From positions 1,860,001-1,924,000 of the forward strand of contig CBDFNC010000005.1 of NCBI GenBank assembly GCA_965249895.1: a stretch of 64,000 nt of DNA. The letters run 5' to 3'. This stretch comes from CBDFNC01 sp965249895. GTDB taxonomy: Bacteria; Pseudomonadota; Gammaproteobacteria; Enterobacterales; CBDFNC01. The translations under genes and the position numbers were made by a program. Of this stretch, positions 1 through 9,240 are shown piece after piece (the stretch's first letter is position 1; each line of letters starts with the position of its first letter). The notes under the pieces are model-generated. The model had not been told where the DNA came from, did no database searches, and worked only from the letters and a program-made list of their open reading frames with translations.

Positions 1-457
1 TATCCACCACTTCAAAACCGAACTTTTCGCCCGCTTGCTTAAGCAGCTCAAAATTGCCCTGGCGGCGATAACCGAAATGAAAGTCATCCCCCACCACCAA
101 AAAGCGCACATCCAGCTTTTCAACCAGCAATTCTTCAACAAACTGCCAGGCGTCAAAAGCGGCAAACTTGCGGTTAAAGCTAACACAAAGCAAGCGATCT
201 AAGTCCAGCTTATTCAGCTGAACAAATTTATCGCGCAGACGGCTGAGTCTGGCTGGCGCATTGGGCCCGGCAAACAATTCCTGGGGCTGAGGCTCAAACG
301 TCATCACGACAGCGGGGACAGACAGTTGTCTGGCCTTTTCTTTCAGGCTCGCCAAAACGGCCTGGTGCCCCAAATGAACACCATCAAAGTTGCCTATACT
401 CAACACGCAGCCTTTATGGTGTGGCTGAATATTGTGGATCCCCCGGATTAACTCCAT
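1..457 (-). CDS. ribF: Bifunctional riboflavin kinase/FAD synthetase, N-terminal part (cut by window edge)
   Basis: RibF phosphorylates riboflavin to FMN and adenylates FMN to FAD in the cytoplasm. The visible 152 codons are the N-terminal adenylyltransferase domain. They begin MELIRGIHNI, carry the nucleotidyltransferase signature GNFDGVHLGH near residue 22, and later VVGDDFHFGYRRQGNFELL, typical of prokaryotic FAD synthetases. The C-terminal kinase domain lies beyond the left edge. The ATG at 457 is the natural start for the family. It is downstream of murJ on the same strand, and rpsT is divergent nearby, the usual neighbourhood in gammaproteobacteria. Confidence 0.95.
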   Translation of the reverse strand, partial: MELIRGIHNIQPHHKGCVLSIGNFDGVHLGHQAVLASLKEKARQLSVPAVVMTFEPQPQELFAGPNAPARLSRLRDKFVQLNKLDLDRLLCVSFNRKFAAFDAWQFVEELLVEKLDVRFLVVGDDFHFGYRRQGNFELLKQAGEKFGFEVVD

Positions 458-670
458 CTCATCTCGCCGATATTACTACTAAACTGCCGGATTATATAAC
501 AGGCAATTTCAGTAATCAGCCCCCCTGACGCCCTAAGATCTTTTAATCTCGGCTGCAAAGACAACTTGGCTGTGTCATACACCTGCGTCGCTAACCTAAT
601 CAAGCCTCTGATACGCCGTACTTTTTATCTCAACAGCAAACAAGTATCTCGCTGAAATACTTGTCTTAAA

Positions 671-2257
671 CTAAGCCATTCGGCTTTCTGACGCTTTGAG
701 ATCTTTTATTCTCAAGCCCAAAGCCAAATTAACAGTTACGAAAATCAGTGCGCCTGCGCCGATCAAACCGGCCAACCAAATCATACTCTCCGTTTTGCTC
801 ATGCTGACCCACTGTTCAAACGCAGGCGACAGCCAAACCAGCAAAGCCCCCATCGCCAATACAGCTAGCAGTAGCCGGGCAATAAATACCAGACTTTGAC
901 GGCTTACCCGATAAACCCCCTGCTTCGCCAAACCACGCCACAATAAAATCATATTTAGAGTGGCAGACATAGACGTAGCAATAGCCAGTCCCACGTAACC
1001 GAAAGGTATGGCCAATATAATGCTAACTATCGTGTTGCTTCCCATGGCGATAATGCCGATTTTTACCGGCGTCTTAGTATCCTGCCTGGAAAAATAACCC
1101 GTGGCCAAAACCTTAATCAGCATGGCGCTTATTAATGCGCTCCCGTAGGCAATCAAACTGGCTGAAGCCAGCACCACATCCTGCTCAGTAAATGCTGCGC
1201 CATTCATAAACAGGACCGTCAACATAGGTTTGGCCAACAAAATCAGCCCAACCATCGCAGGAATACCCAGCAAACAGACAAATCGCACCCCCCAGTCCAG
1301 GGTAGCGGAAAAGCGCTCCTTGGAAGCATTGGTATGCAGGGCAGATAAGCTCGGCAAGATCACTGTGGAAATAGCCACAGCAAACAGTCCCAATGGGAAC
1401 TCGAATAACCGGCTTGAATAATACAGCCAACTGATGGATCCCGTTTGCAGGAAGCTGGCAATCAGGGTATCCAACAGTGCGTTTATCTGATAAACAGAGA
1501 CACCAAACAGCGCGGGAATCATTAACGTGCGTATTTTGAGTACCCCGGGGTGAGACCAGTCCCAACTGGGTTTAACCAATACACCGGCACTTTTCAGAAA
1601 TGGCAGCTGAAACAGAAACTGCAGCAGCCCCCCCAAAAATACGCCGATAGCCAGGCCTATTTCAGGTTGTTCAAGGCCAGGGGATATATAAAGAGCGGCC
1701 CCTATCATAGCCACATTCAAAAAAACCGGTGTAAAGGCGGCAGCGGCAAACTTACCTAAGGTATTTAATACGGCTCCCGAGATAGCTACGAAGACGATAA
1801 ACCATAGGTAGGGGAAGGTGATTTTCAGCAGCAAGCTGGCTAATTCAAACTTTTCAGCTGAAGGACCGTCGTATAACCAATCCTTGAACCAACCAAAGCC
1901 AAATAAAGCGACCACAACGGAGGAGCCTAATACCCCAAGGATCGTCACCACAGTCACTATGGTCCCCAGGGTACCCGATACTGCGGCTATCAGCTTCCTG
2001 ACCTCCTCCTCGCCCTCTTTTTCCCGGTATTCCGACAACACAGGCACAAAAGCCTGGGCAAATGCGCCTTCTGCAAACAGCCGCCTTAAGAAGTTGGGAA
2101 TTTTGTTGGCGAACAAAAACACGTCGGCAGCTGCGCCCGCGCCCATTAGATTGGCGATCACTATATCCCGAACTAAACCTAATACGCGGGAGATAAATGT
2201 CATTGCACTGAAAATAGCACCTGATTTAAGCAGTTTTTTACTCAAGAAAGACCTCAA
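671..2257 (-). CDS. murJ: Lipid II flippase MurJ
   Basis: A 528-residue polytopic inner-membrane protein of the MviN/MurJ family, which moves lipid II across the membrane for peptidoglycan synthesis. The N-terminal hallmark is present: SRVLGLVRDIVIA near residue 24, then the conserved LRRLFAEGAFAQAFVP near residues 57-72. The rest alternates about 14 hydrophobic segments with short basic loops, and the length matches the family (about 510-530). It is transcribed away from rpsT, and ribF follows on the same strand about 210 bp downstream. The extreme N-terminus is slightly uncertain because E. coli MurJ starts a few residues further in (near LLKSGA). Confidence 0.96.
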   Translation of the reverse strand: MRSFLSKKLLKSGAIFSAMTFISRVLGLVRDIVIANLMGAGAAADVFLFANKIPNFLRRLFAEGAFAQAFVPVLSEYREKEGEEEVRKLIAAVSGTLGTIVTVVTILGVLGSSVVVALFGFGWFKDWLYDGPSAEKFELASLLLKITFPYLWFIVFVAISGAVLNTLGKFAAAAFTPVFLNVAMIGAALYISPGLEQPEIGLAIGVFLGGLLQFLFQLPFLKSAGVLVKPSWDWSHPGVLKIRTLMIPALFGVSVYQINALLDTLIASFLQTGSISWLYYSSRLFEFPLGLFAVAISTVILPSLSALHTNASKERFSATLDWGVRFVCLLGIPAMVGLILLAKPMLTVLFMNGAAFTEQDVVLASASLIAYGSALISAMLIKVLATGYFSRQDTKTPVKIGIIAMGSNTIVSIILAIPFGYVGLAIATSMSATLNMILLWRGLAKQGVYRVSRQSLVFIARLLLAVLAMGALLVWLSPAFEQWVSMSKTESMIWLAGLIGAGALIFVTVNLALGLRIKDLKASESRMA

Positions 2258-2373
2258 AACCTGTCACATGGGAGAATTTATTGCTAGAATTCGGCGACAA
2301 GTTTAACCGCGCTGGCATCCGGATACCAGAAATGGTCATTTAGTTAAATGCGACGTTTAATTGCGCAAATAAT

Positions 2374-2402
2374 TTGACAAACCTTGTAAAACAGTGCATA
2401 TT
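2374..2402 (+). promoter_or_regulatory. Predicted sigma-70 promoter of rpsT
   Basis: A consensus -35 box TTGACA (2374-2379), a 17-bp spacer and a -10 box CATATT (2397-2402), followed by a GC-rich discriminator. It lies about 50 bp upstream of the rpsT start. Such discriminators are typical of growth-rate-controlled ribosomal promoters. Confidence 0.65.
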
Positions 2403-2451
2403 CCACGGCCTTTGAATATGCACTGTTAAGACAGATTTTAGGAGTAGGATC

Positions 2452-2712
2452 TTGGCTAATATCAAGTCTGCTAAGAAACGCGCTATCCAATCTGAGAAGG
2501 CTCGCCAGCATAACGCTAGCTGCCGCTCCATGATGCGCACATATATTAAGAAAGTTGTTGCTGCTATCGAAGCAGGTAAAAAAGACGAAGCTCAAGAAGC
2601 ATTCAAAACTGTTCAGCCTATCCTGGACCGTTATGCTTCACGTGGTTTGATCCACAAAAATAAAGCTGCTCGTCAAAAGAGCCGCTTTACAGCTCAAATC
2701 AAAGCGCTTTAA
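2452..2712 (+). CDS. rpsT: 30S ribosomal protein S20
   Basis: This 86-residue basic protein begins MANIKSAKKRAIQSEKAR and is a clear match to bacterial S20, a primary 16S rRNA binder of the small subunit. The start is a TTG codon preceded by the Shine-Dalgarno AGGAGTAGGAT-like run (about 2440-2450). E. coli rpsT also uses the weak UUG start, which there takes part in autogenous translational control, so similar feedback is likely. The gene is monocistronic, between a sigma-70-type promoter and a strong terminator. Confidence 0.98.
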   Translation: MANIKSAKKRAIQSEKARQHNASCRSMMRTYIKKVVAAIEAGKKDEAQEAFKTVQPILDRYASRGLIHKNKAARQKSRFTAQIKAL

Positions 2713-2730
2713 GCAATATCGAAGCGTAAT

Positions 2731-2757
2731 AAAAAACCGGCCTAGGCCGGTTTTTTT
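2731..2757 (+). terminator. Rho-independent terminator of rpsT
   Basis: The inverted repeat AAAACCGGCC/GGCCGGTTTT is followed by a run of T residues, 19 bp after the rpsT stop codon. A-tract, GC stem and T-tract are all present. Confidence 0.93.
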
Positions 2758-2864
2758 GTCTGCAACAAACTAGCTTTTTGCAGCAGCCCCTGTATACCTA
2801 TCAAACCCTCTCTACAGACGACCAGAGACCTCCATGACCACACCCGCAGAGGGTAAGCAGCTAA

Positions 2865-3779
2865 CTAGCGGTCGCTAACCGGGCAAGAATCACCGGAAAA
2901 CAGATCAGTGAAATCACTTTCACACAAGCGTTTAACAGCAGGGTGCTGGATCATTCGCTCGGCGAATATCACATAATACTCCTCCTTGATCTCTGTGCTT
3001 TGCCCCACCAGAGTCATTTTCCCATCATCTAAGATTTCCTTGCAATAGATGCTAGGGGCAACAAATATGCCTTTGTCATACTCGGCGAAAGCTTTCATAA
3101 GAGCCGCATCATCAAATTCACCCAGTATCTGCGGTGATACTCCAATTTCATCAAACCAGGCTATCAGTTTTCTGCCAAGAGCCGTTTTCCTTCCGGGCAT
3201 CAATAGTTTGCGCTCTTCCAAACAGGCTGGGAAAGGTAGCCTTGGGGCTGGCTCATGGCAAAAAAAACTGACCCCACAGGAGCCAACCTTTTTACTGAAA
3301 AGGCCCGGATTTTGACTGGAGTCCACCGCACAATCCGACAGGATCATATCAAGCTTATGCTGCCCCAGCTTTTCCAGTAACATCTCGTGGGTTGACTCGT
3401 AGCAACACAGGTGAATTGAGCTGTCATCTGGCACAACCGATAACAAAATGCGGCTAGCCAACTTTTTGTATAATGCATCAGCAATACCCACCTCAAACAA
3501 TATGCTCTTATCCTTGGTGTAATTCACTATGTCCAACATTTCATAACTAAGGCTGAACATGCGATCCGCATATTTGTAGATCAACTGACCTAAATCGGTT
3601 GCTTCCAGGTTGCGCCCCTTACGGACAAACAACTTGCCGCCTAATCTCTGCTCCAGCTGCCGGATTTGGCCTGTCACTGTTTGTGGTGTCAGAAATAGAG
3701 CTTCAGCAGCCTTGGTGACGGAGCCTTTTTTCTGCGTCATCCAAAAGTAATAGAGGTGATTGTAATTTAGGTGCGACAT
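2865..3779 (-). CDS. nhaR: LysR-family transcriptional activator NhaR
   Basis: A 304-residue LysR-type regulator. Residues 1-60 form the winged helix-turn-helix with the NhaR-typical opening MSHLNYNHLYYFWMTQKKG; the remainder is the effector-binding domain. NhaR activates nhaA in response to sodium in E. coli, and here it follows nhaA on the same strand as in E. coli. The Shine-Dalgarno GGAAG sits 6 nt before the ATG. A perfect 14-bp inverted repeat lies just upstream of the start. Confidence 0.92.
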   Translation of the reverse strand: MSHLNYNHLYYFWMTQKKGSVTKAAEALFLTPQTVTGQIRQLEQRLGGKLFVRKGRNLEATDLGQLIYKYADRMFSLSYEMLDIVNYTKDKSILFEVGIADALYKKLASRILLSVVPDDSSIHLCCYESTHEMLLEKLGQHKLDMILSDCAVDSSQNPGLFSKKVGSCGVSFFCHEPAPRLPFPACLEERKLLMPGRKTALGRKLIAWFDEIGVSPQILGEFDDAALMKAFAEYDKGIFVAPSIYCKEILDDGKMTLVGQSTEIKEEYYVIFAERMIQHPAVKRLCESDFTDLFSGDSCPVSDR

Positions 3780-3800
3780 TAATTCTTCCGAGAATAGCTG

Positions 3801-3830
3801 AATGAGCTGTTCGGTTCCGAACAGCTCATT
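3801..3830. promoter_or_regulatory. Perfect 14-bp inverted repeat upstream of nhaR
   Basis: Two 14-bp arms (AATGAGCTGTTCGG and its reverse complement) are separated by only 2 nt, 21 bp upstream of the nhaR ATG. No T-run follows on the nhaA strand, so it is not a classical terminator. A dimeric regulator site or a translational-control hairpin for nhaR is possible; this is inference. Confidence 0.45.
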
Positions 3831-3993
3831 TAAAATGCTACCAGCCTAACTAATCAGCTGGCAAATTGCCCCAGATAACCTTTCCCGGCTATATATCAGA
3901 GCATCCCCTGTCAGCTCCTATACCACTGACAAGACTATAGTCCTGTTGCATCAGGCACATATCGAGCCTGATGCAGAATAGAGAAAGGATACA

Positions 3994-5202
3994 CTAGTTA
4001 GCAGAAGTGATGGGGATTTCTTTATTTTCTTTGTCTGGCGCAAGGCTATGTTTTAACATCAAGTAACCTATAACCGCCGCCAGTGCTGAACCGCATAAAA
4101 TGCCAATTCTTGAGTAGGTGCCATACTCTGCCGGCAACCCCTCAAACGCCAGCGAGGAAATAAAGATAGCCATGGTAAAACCTATGCCACAAAGCACCGA
4201 GACGGCAAAGATTTGAAAAAATCCCACCCCCTCAGGAAGCTTAGCGATACCGGTTTTCACAGCGAGATAACTGGCGGTAAAGATCCCCAAAGGTTTTCCC
4301 ACCAGCAGACCAAGAAAAATACCCATTGGCAAGGCTGCGGTCAGGCCATCCATACTGACGCCAGTTAAGGAAACGCCGGCATTGGCAAAAGCAAAGAGAG
4401 GCAGAATGGCAAAACTCGACCACGGATGTATTGCATGCTCCATGGTTTTAAGTGGAGAGCCTTGCTTTCCCTTACCTTTTAACGGAATCGCTAAACCCAG
4501 CACCACACCGGCTAATGTGGCATGAACTCCGGACTTAAGCACTGCTGTCCAAAGAATGAGACCCACTAGAATATAAGCGGAAATCCGAGTAACACCTTTT
4601 ACATTCATGGTATATAGAGCCGCACAGGATAAGCCTGCAACCAATAAAGAGACAACCGATAAGTCCTGGGTGTAAAAAAAGGCAATAATCAGAATAACGC
4701 CAAGATCATCGATTATAGCCAGCGCCAATAAAAACACTTTCAGGCTAACCGGCACACGGTTACCCAATAACGCCAGCACACCTAAGGCAAACGCAATGTC
4801 CGTAGCTGCGGGAATCGCCCAACCACCGCGTGCCAGCTCATCATTATAATTAAACAGCAAGTAGATCAACGCCGGCATAACGATGCCGCCAATAGCCGCT
4901 ATGGCCGGGAACATAGCTTTTTCTCTGGTAGACAAGTCCCCTTCGATCAATTCACGCTTAACTTCCAGGCCGATAAGCAAGAAGAAAATCGCCATCAGGC
5001 CATCATTGATCCAAAGCAACAAAGGCTTATCAATATCTAAACTGGCAATACGTAATTGCACAGGGATATCTAAAAAGGCGAGATACTGAGGGGCCAGTGG
5101 ACTGTTGGCAATCACTAAAGCAGCCAGTGCCGCCAAAATCAACATTACTCCGCTCGCTGATTCCTGCTTAAAAAACTTACCTAGGCTTCCAATTAAATTC
5201 AT
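3994..5202 (-). CDS. nhaA: Na+/H+ antiporter NhaA (first copy)
   Basis: An integral membrane antiporter that exports Na+ or Li+ in exchange for two protons. Counting from the upstream TTG at 5220, the transport-site aspartates are Asp171-Asp172 in LALAIIDDLGV, and Asp141 in AIPAATDIAFALG corresponds to E. coli Asp133. FFLLIGLEVKREL marks the conserved second helix. I chose the ATG at 5202 (MNLIGSLGKFF), which matches family N-termini; the TTG at 5220 would add six residues. About 402 residues, normal for NhaA. It is followed by nhaR. A second NhaA lies about 6 kb away. Confidence 0.95.
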   Translation of the reverse strand: MNLIGSLGKFFKQESASGVMLILAALAALVIANSPLAPQYLAFLDIPVQLRIASLDIDKPLLLWINDGLMAIFFLLIGLEVKRELIEGDLSTREKAMFPAIAAIGGIVMPALIYLLFNYNDELARGGWAIPAATDIAFALGVLALLGNRVPVSLKVFLLALAIIDDLGVILIIAFFYTQDLSVVSLLVAGLSCAALYTMNVKGVTRISAYILVGLILWTAVLKSGVHATLAGVVLGLAIPLKGKGKQGSPLKTMEHAIHPWSSFAILPLFAFANAGVSLTGVSMDGLTAALPMGIFLGLLVGKPLGIFTASYLAVKTGIAKLPEGVGFFQIFAVSVLCGIGFTMAIFISSLAFEGLPAEYGTYSRIGILCGSALAAVIGYLMLKHSLAPDKENKEIPITSAN

Positions 5203-5447
5203 AGACTTTACCGATAACAAAAATCAAATACGGGAAAAGCAGTCTAACCAGCTTTAAACCCACGGGATAATCGTTTCTATTGCAGTTAACATCGGTTTTT
5301 CCGAATGATACCTATTGACATTTAACCTTATATTAACTTAAATGTATCAAATATACAGTAATGGATAGCTATGTTTCGTATAACGCCGTCAGCATCATTT
5401 TTTCACCTTGACATTAAAGCAAAGCGCCTTCTAGCCACAACCGCTCG

Positions 5448-7000
5448 ATGAGAAGATCACTTTGGTTGTTTCCGTTACTGGGCACTATGTTGTCAGTCTT
5501 ACTTTGGCATTACTCTAAATTGTTGCAGCAACAGCAGCTCGCCATCGACAATGGTCGCCTTATTAACGCCATTACTCATCGGGTCAACTCACAGGTACTT
5601 GCCATTAAGTTAATGGCCAAACGATGGGATTATTATCAGGAGTCCGCTTTTCATAGCTGGCAGCAAGATGCCAAGAGCCTGGCTTTTTTCACCCCTCCTT
5701 TGCTACGTTCCTATGGCTGGATAAAGAATACCTGAACCGCTGGATCTAACCCGCTAATTTGGATAAGATCTCGCCACTTTTGATAAGGCACACAATGGCA
5801 TTAAGAGGTGAAAATAGACATTTAGTGATGAGTGAGCCTGCCACACCCAAGCAGGGAAACAGCGACCTGTTTATTTCTGTAGCTGTATTTAAAGATCAGG
5901 AGTGGCAAGGCTTTCTCACTGCTGAGATTGATATCAGGCAATTATTTGATAAAGCAAGAGAAAGCAGTCAGCTTGAGCTGGAGTTTAATGCAACACAGAA
6001 CAGCCGAAACTTTTACCGTACGATCTCCCATAAGAGTGAAATAAGCATAGATTCAAGCCTCAAGTTATTTGCTCAACGCTGGACTCTGGAAAGCCAATTT
6101 AGCGAGCCTGAAAGCGACGAGTTCCGCTTTGCAAATTCGGTCCTGTTTTGTAGCCTGTTAGTGACATACTTGATTTCTTTCCTGTTGTTTTTCACCAATC
6201 AGTTAAAACGTCAAAGGGGCCTTCTGGAGAAAAAACATAATGAGTTGAAAATTAAGCACAACCAGCTAAATCAAAGCCAGGCCCAACTACTACAATCGGC
6301 TAAGCTCGCCTCCTTAGAAGAAATGGCAACGGGAATAGCTCATGAATTAAATCAACCTTTGCAGATCATCAACACTAACGCCGAAATGGGGCCGCAATAT
6401 TTAAATAAGAACAATCCGACCCGATTGATGAAATGTTTCTCTGATATCCAGCGGCAGATAGAGCGATCACAATTCATCATCAACCACCTGAGAACGTTTG
6501 TCAGGGATTCCTCAATTCAGGAACATCAGCCCATCGATGTCCCTAAATTGCTCAGAAATACACTTAAATTACTGGAGAAACAGTTAAATTGTAACAATAT
6601 TGAATACAGATTAAATATTGCCCCCAACTTGGCGGAAGCACACGGAAATCAGACCCAGCTGGAACAGATCCTGTTTAATCTGCTGGTAAATGCTAAAGAT
6701 GCTCTTGAAGGTATCCATCATAAGCTGATCCAAATAAGAGCATTTGCAAAACAATACACTATTTACATTCAAATAGAAGATAATGGCACAGGTATTCAAG
6801 CCCATGAGCAAGATAAAATATTCGACCCGTTTTTCACTACAACAGCGGTCGAATAAGGAACTGGACTGGGCCTATCAATCAGTCATAGCATTGCGCAAGA
6901 GCATGGCGGCAGATTGACATTTCGTAACGGACAAGCGGAAGGTAGCTGTTTTACACTAACACTGCCCGCCACAAGCGCACAAAAATTGAGAAGCATATGA
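5448..7000 (+). pseudogene. Broken membrane sensor histidine kinase
   Basis: Together the pieces make one sensor kinase: an N-terminal transmembrane helix, a sensory region, a second transmembrane helix (around 6145-6200), a coiled coil, an H-box (EEMATGIAHELNQPLQ), an N-box (ILFNLLVNAKDALEG), G1 (DNGTGI) and G2 (GTGLGLSIS). It is interrupted twice. The first reading frame ends at TGA 5733-5735 after WIKNT and homology resumes in another frame from about 5750, so there is a frameshift or small deletion in the sensory domain. Then TAA at 6854-6856 falls in frame between FFTTTAVE and GTGLGL. The frame finally stops at 6998-7000, overlapping the next start as ATGA. An active kinase is unlikely unless both lesions are sequencing errors. 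Confidence 0.85.
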
Positions 7001-7332
7001 AAATTCTTATTGTCGACGATGAGCCGGAGATTCTCGATTGCCTGACCGACTACCTTGAAATGATCGGGCACCGTATAGTCACTGCAAACTCAGGGTTAAA
7101 TGCCGTTAAGCAATTATCCCAGCAGCCTGATATTGAAGTAGTATTTTCCGATATTCGAATGCCTAAGATGGATGGTATTCGACTTAAGCAGAAAATCGGA
7201 GAGACTCTGCCATTTATCTTTATGAGTGGCCACCTGGATGATGAAAAAGAGCTACAACAACTGGGTGTCAATTATACAGGTTTTTTACTGAAGCCATTTA
7301 AACTAGCGGAACTCAGATCCTACTTAAATTAA
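6997..7332 (+). CDS. Single-domain response regulator
   Basis: A 111-residue stand-alone receiver domain. The acidic pocket is IVDDEPEILD near residue 5, the phospho-acceptor Asp is in VVFSDIRMPKMDG near residue 52, the conserved Ser/Thr is in FMSGH and the Lys in LLKPF. There is no output domain, so it would act by protein contact or in a phosphorelay. Its ATG overlaps the stop of the upstream kinase by the ATGA arrangement, implying the two were co-translated partners. The regulator is intact although the kinase is broken, so it may now be an orphan or be served by another kinase. Confidence 0.9.
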   Translation: MKILIVDDEPEILDCLTDYLEMIGHRIVTANSGLNAVKQLSQQPDIEVVFSDIRMPKMDGIRLKQKIGETLPFIFMSGHLDDEKELQQLGVNYTGFLLKPFKLAELRSYLN

Positions 7333-7478
7333 TTGGGTTACCTTCCAGGGTATATGGTGGGAATATGAATTTTCCCCACCATAACTCCACCCTGTTTAAC
7401 CATATATAAGTATATCTTAGGAAAAAGTATAAAATTCAACTAGGTAAATTTCAGGTAAGATCCAATTTTTGGCTGTGG

Positions 7479-9146
7479 CTACAAATTCTCGTTAAGTTCC
7501 AGAGGTAAACAAATATCAAAACCCAGGCCACTCGGTTTATTGTGGAAAATTTGAATTTTTCCCGCTAACTTCTGCGTCACGATATTGTAAACAATATTGA
7601 GCCCAAGCCCACTTCCGCCGGTATTACGTTTCGTGGTCACAAAAGGTTCGAATAACCTGGCAAGATCGGGCTCCTGAGCGCCGCAGCCGTTATCCAGGTA
7701 ATTCAGCTGCACAGCTTCCCCGATTTGACTGGCTTTAATGAGGACCTTACCGTCGAGCTTGGTTTCAAAACCATGCAACAGACTATTCGCCAGTAAATTG
7801 CTAAATACCTGACTCAGCAAACCAGGATAACTTTGAATACAAATTTGTGGGTCAACTATGATTTCCACTTCTGCCGCACTTTTCTTTATCTCATGAGAAA
7901 AGGTCAGTACTATGTTATTCAGCAACTCACAGAGGTATATCAGGCCAAGTTGATCATGGCTTTGATCCAGGGCCAGTTTTTTAAAGCTCTGAATAAGGTC
8001 GACCGATCGAGTTAAGCCAAGCTTGGCAATTTTAGTGCTCTCCAGTGAATTGGTCAGAAACGCCTGTAAGCTGCTTCGACTCAGCTTGTTTCCATTAAAT
8101 TTATTCTCTATATCTTGCGTCAAATCGGCCAAGTAAGAGATAGCTGTAAACGCAGTTCCTACCGGTGTGTTTATCTCATGGGCGACGCCAGCCACCAAGC
8201 CACCCAAGGCAGCCATCTTTTCCGAATCCAGCAGCTCTTGTTGAGTCCTTTGTAATTCCATCACTTTTCTATTCAATTGCGCTGTTTTTTCCCTCACTAA
8301 GCTTTCTAATTTCAGGTTCAGCGCCTTCAGCTTATCTTCCGCTTTTTTCCTGCTAATCAAATGACTCAATGCAGAGCCAAACAGGCCGATAATTTCCTGA
8401 TGATAAGGTTCCAGTGGCCTTTGGTTGATCAGGTTGTCAATTGCTATCCAGCCGATAGGGGTATCCCCCTCCCACAGGGCGACCATACCATTCCACCCCT
8501 TACCAACAATTTTCCCATAGTGATAGAGATCCACATTATCCCAAATCACCACATAGTCTTTTTGATTTAGCGCATGTTGCACCCATGGCGCTTTTGGCAC
8601 ATCGTCGTGATAGTCTTTTTCACAGGTCACATTGCCTTGCTCATCTGTGCCATATGTGCCGCTCACCACCCCAGTATGGGCGTCATATAGCAGTACGCCT
8701 AGCCTGTCTATTTCCAGTTTATTCAGGGCCAGCACTACCGCCTGGCGATATAACTCATCAGTGCTTTCACAGCGACCTAATGTTAACTCCACTTCATGTA
8801 AGGTACGTAGCATAGAGCGAAAGCTTTTGGCACTTTTGGCGCCTTCAGCATTTTCGCTACTTTGCCTCGCTGGCCAGATCAACAAACTTTCATTTCCGCC
8901 ACCAACCCATTCCACCATCAAGCTGGTTAACTCACCGGCTGATAATTTTGTAGTTACTATATGAGTGCCTGGCTCAAGGGGCAGGTTTTCGAAGATAAAA
9001 TCCGCGTTGTGGCCGATCAGTTGCTCTTTTTTATAACCCAGCAACAGCAAGGCATTTTGATTGACGCCCACTATCCTGCCTTCGAAAAACAGTATCAGTC
9101 TCTCAGGTTTTTGTTTCGACATGGAAAAATTAGCGGGTTCGGACAT
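7479..9146 (-). CDS. Cytoplasmic PAS-GAF sensor histidine kinase
   Basis: A 555-residue soluble kinase without transmembrane segments. Residues 1-90 look like a PAS domain (LLLGYKKEQLIGHNADFIF). Residues 115-275 look like a GAF domain. A coiled coil (about 270-315) leads to an atypical H-box, AGVAHEINTPVGTAFTAISY. The ATP-binding domain has the N-box (VFSNLLANSLLHGF), G1 (DNGCG) and G2 (GGSGLGLNIV). The HEINTPVG type of H-box belongs to the HWE/HisKA-like kinases common in marine gammaproteobacteria. No response regulator is adjacent on this strand; the receiver protein ending at 7332 is convergent and could be a partner, which is inference. Confidence 0.88.
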   Translation of the reverse strand: MSEPANFSMSKQKPERLILFFEGRIVGVNQNALLLLGYKKEQLIGHNADFIFENLPLEPGTHIVTTKLSAGELTSLMVEWVGGGNESLLIWPARQSSENAEGAKSAKSFRSMLRTLHEVELTLGRCESTDELYRQAVVLALNKLEIDRLGVLLYDAHTGVVSGTYGTDEQGNVTCEKDYHDDVPKAPWVQHALNQKDYVVIWDNVDLYHYGKIVGKGWNGMVALWEGDTPIGWIAIDNLINQRPLEPYHQEIIGLFGSALSHLISRKKAEDKLKALNLKLESLVREKTAQLNRKVMELQRTQQELLDSEKMAALGGLVAGVAHEINTPVGTAFTAISYLADLTQDIENKFNGNKLSRSSLQAFLTNSLESTKIAKLGLTRSVDLIQSFKKLALDQSHDQLGLIYLCELLNNIVLTFSHEIKKSAAEVEIIVDPQICIQSYPGLLSQVFSNLLANSLLHGFETKLDGKVLIKASQIGEAVQLNYLDNGCGAQEPDLARLFEPFVTTKRNTGGSGLGLNIVYNIVTQKLAGKIQIFHNKPSGLGFDICLPLELNENL

Positions 9147-9240
9147 TTACATTCCCGCAAAAAGCTAACTTTGAGTATCTATAAGAATGGCATATTTAAA
9201 CGGGCCGGCAGAGTCCGTATCACGGACTCTGCTATTTAGT

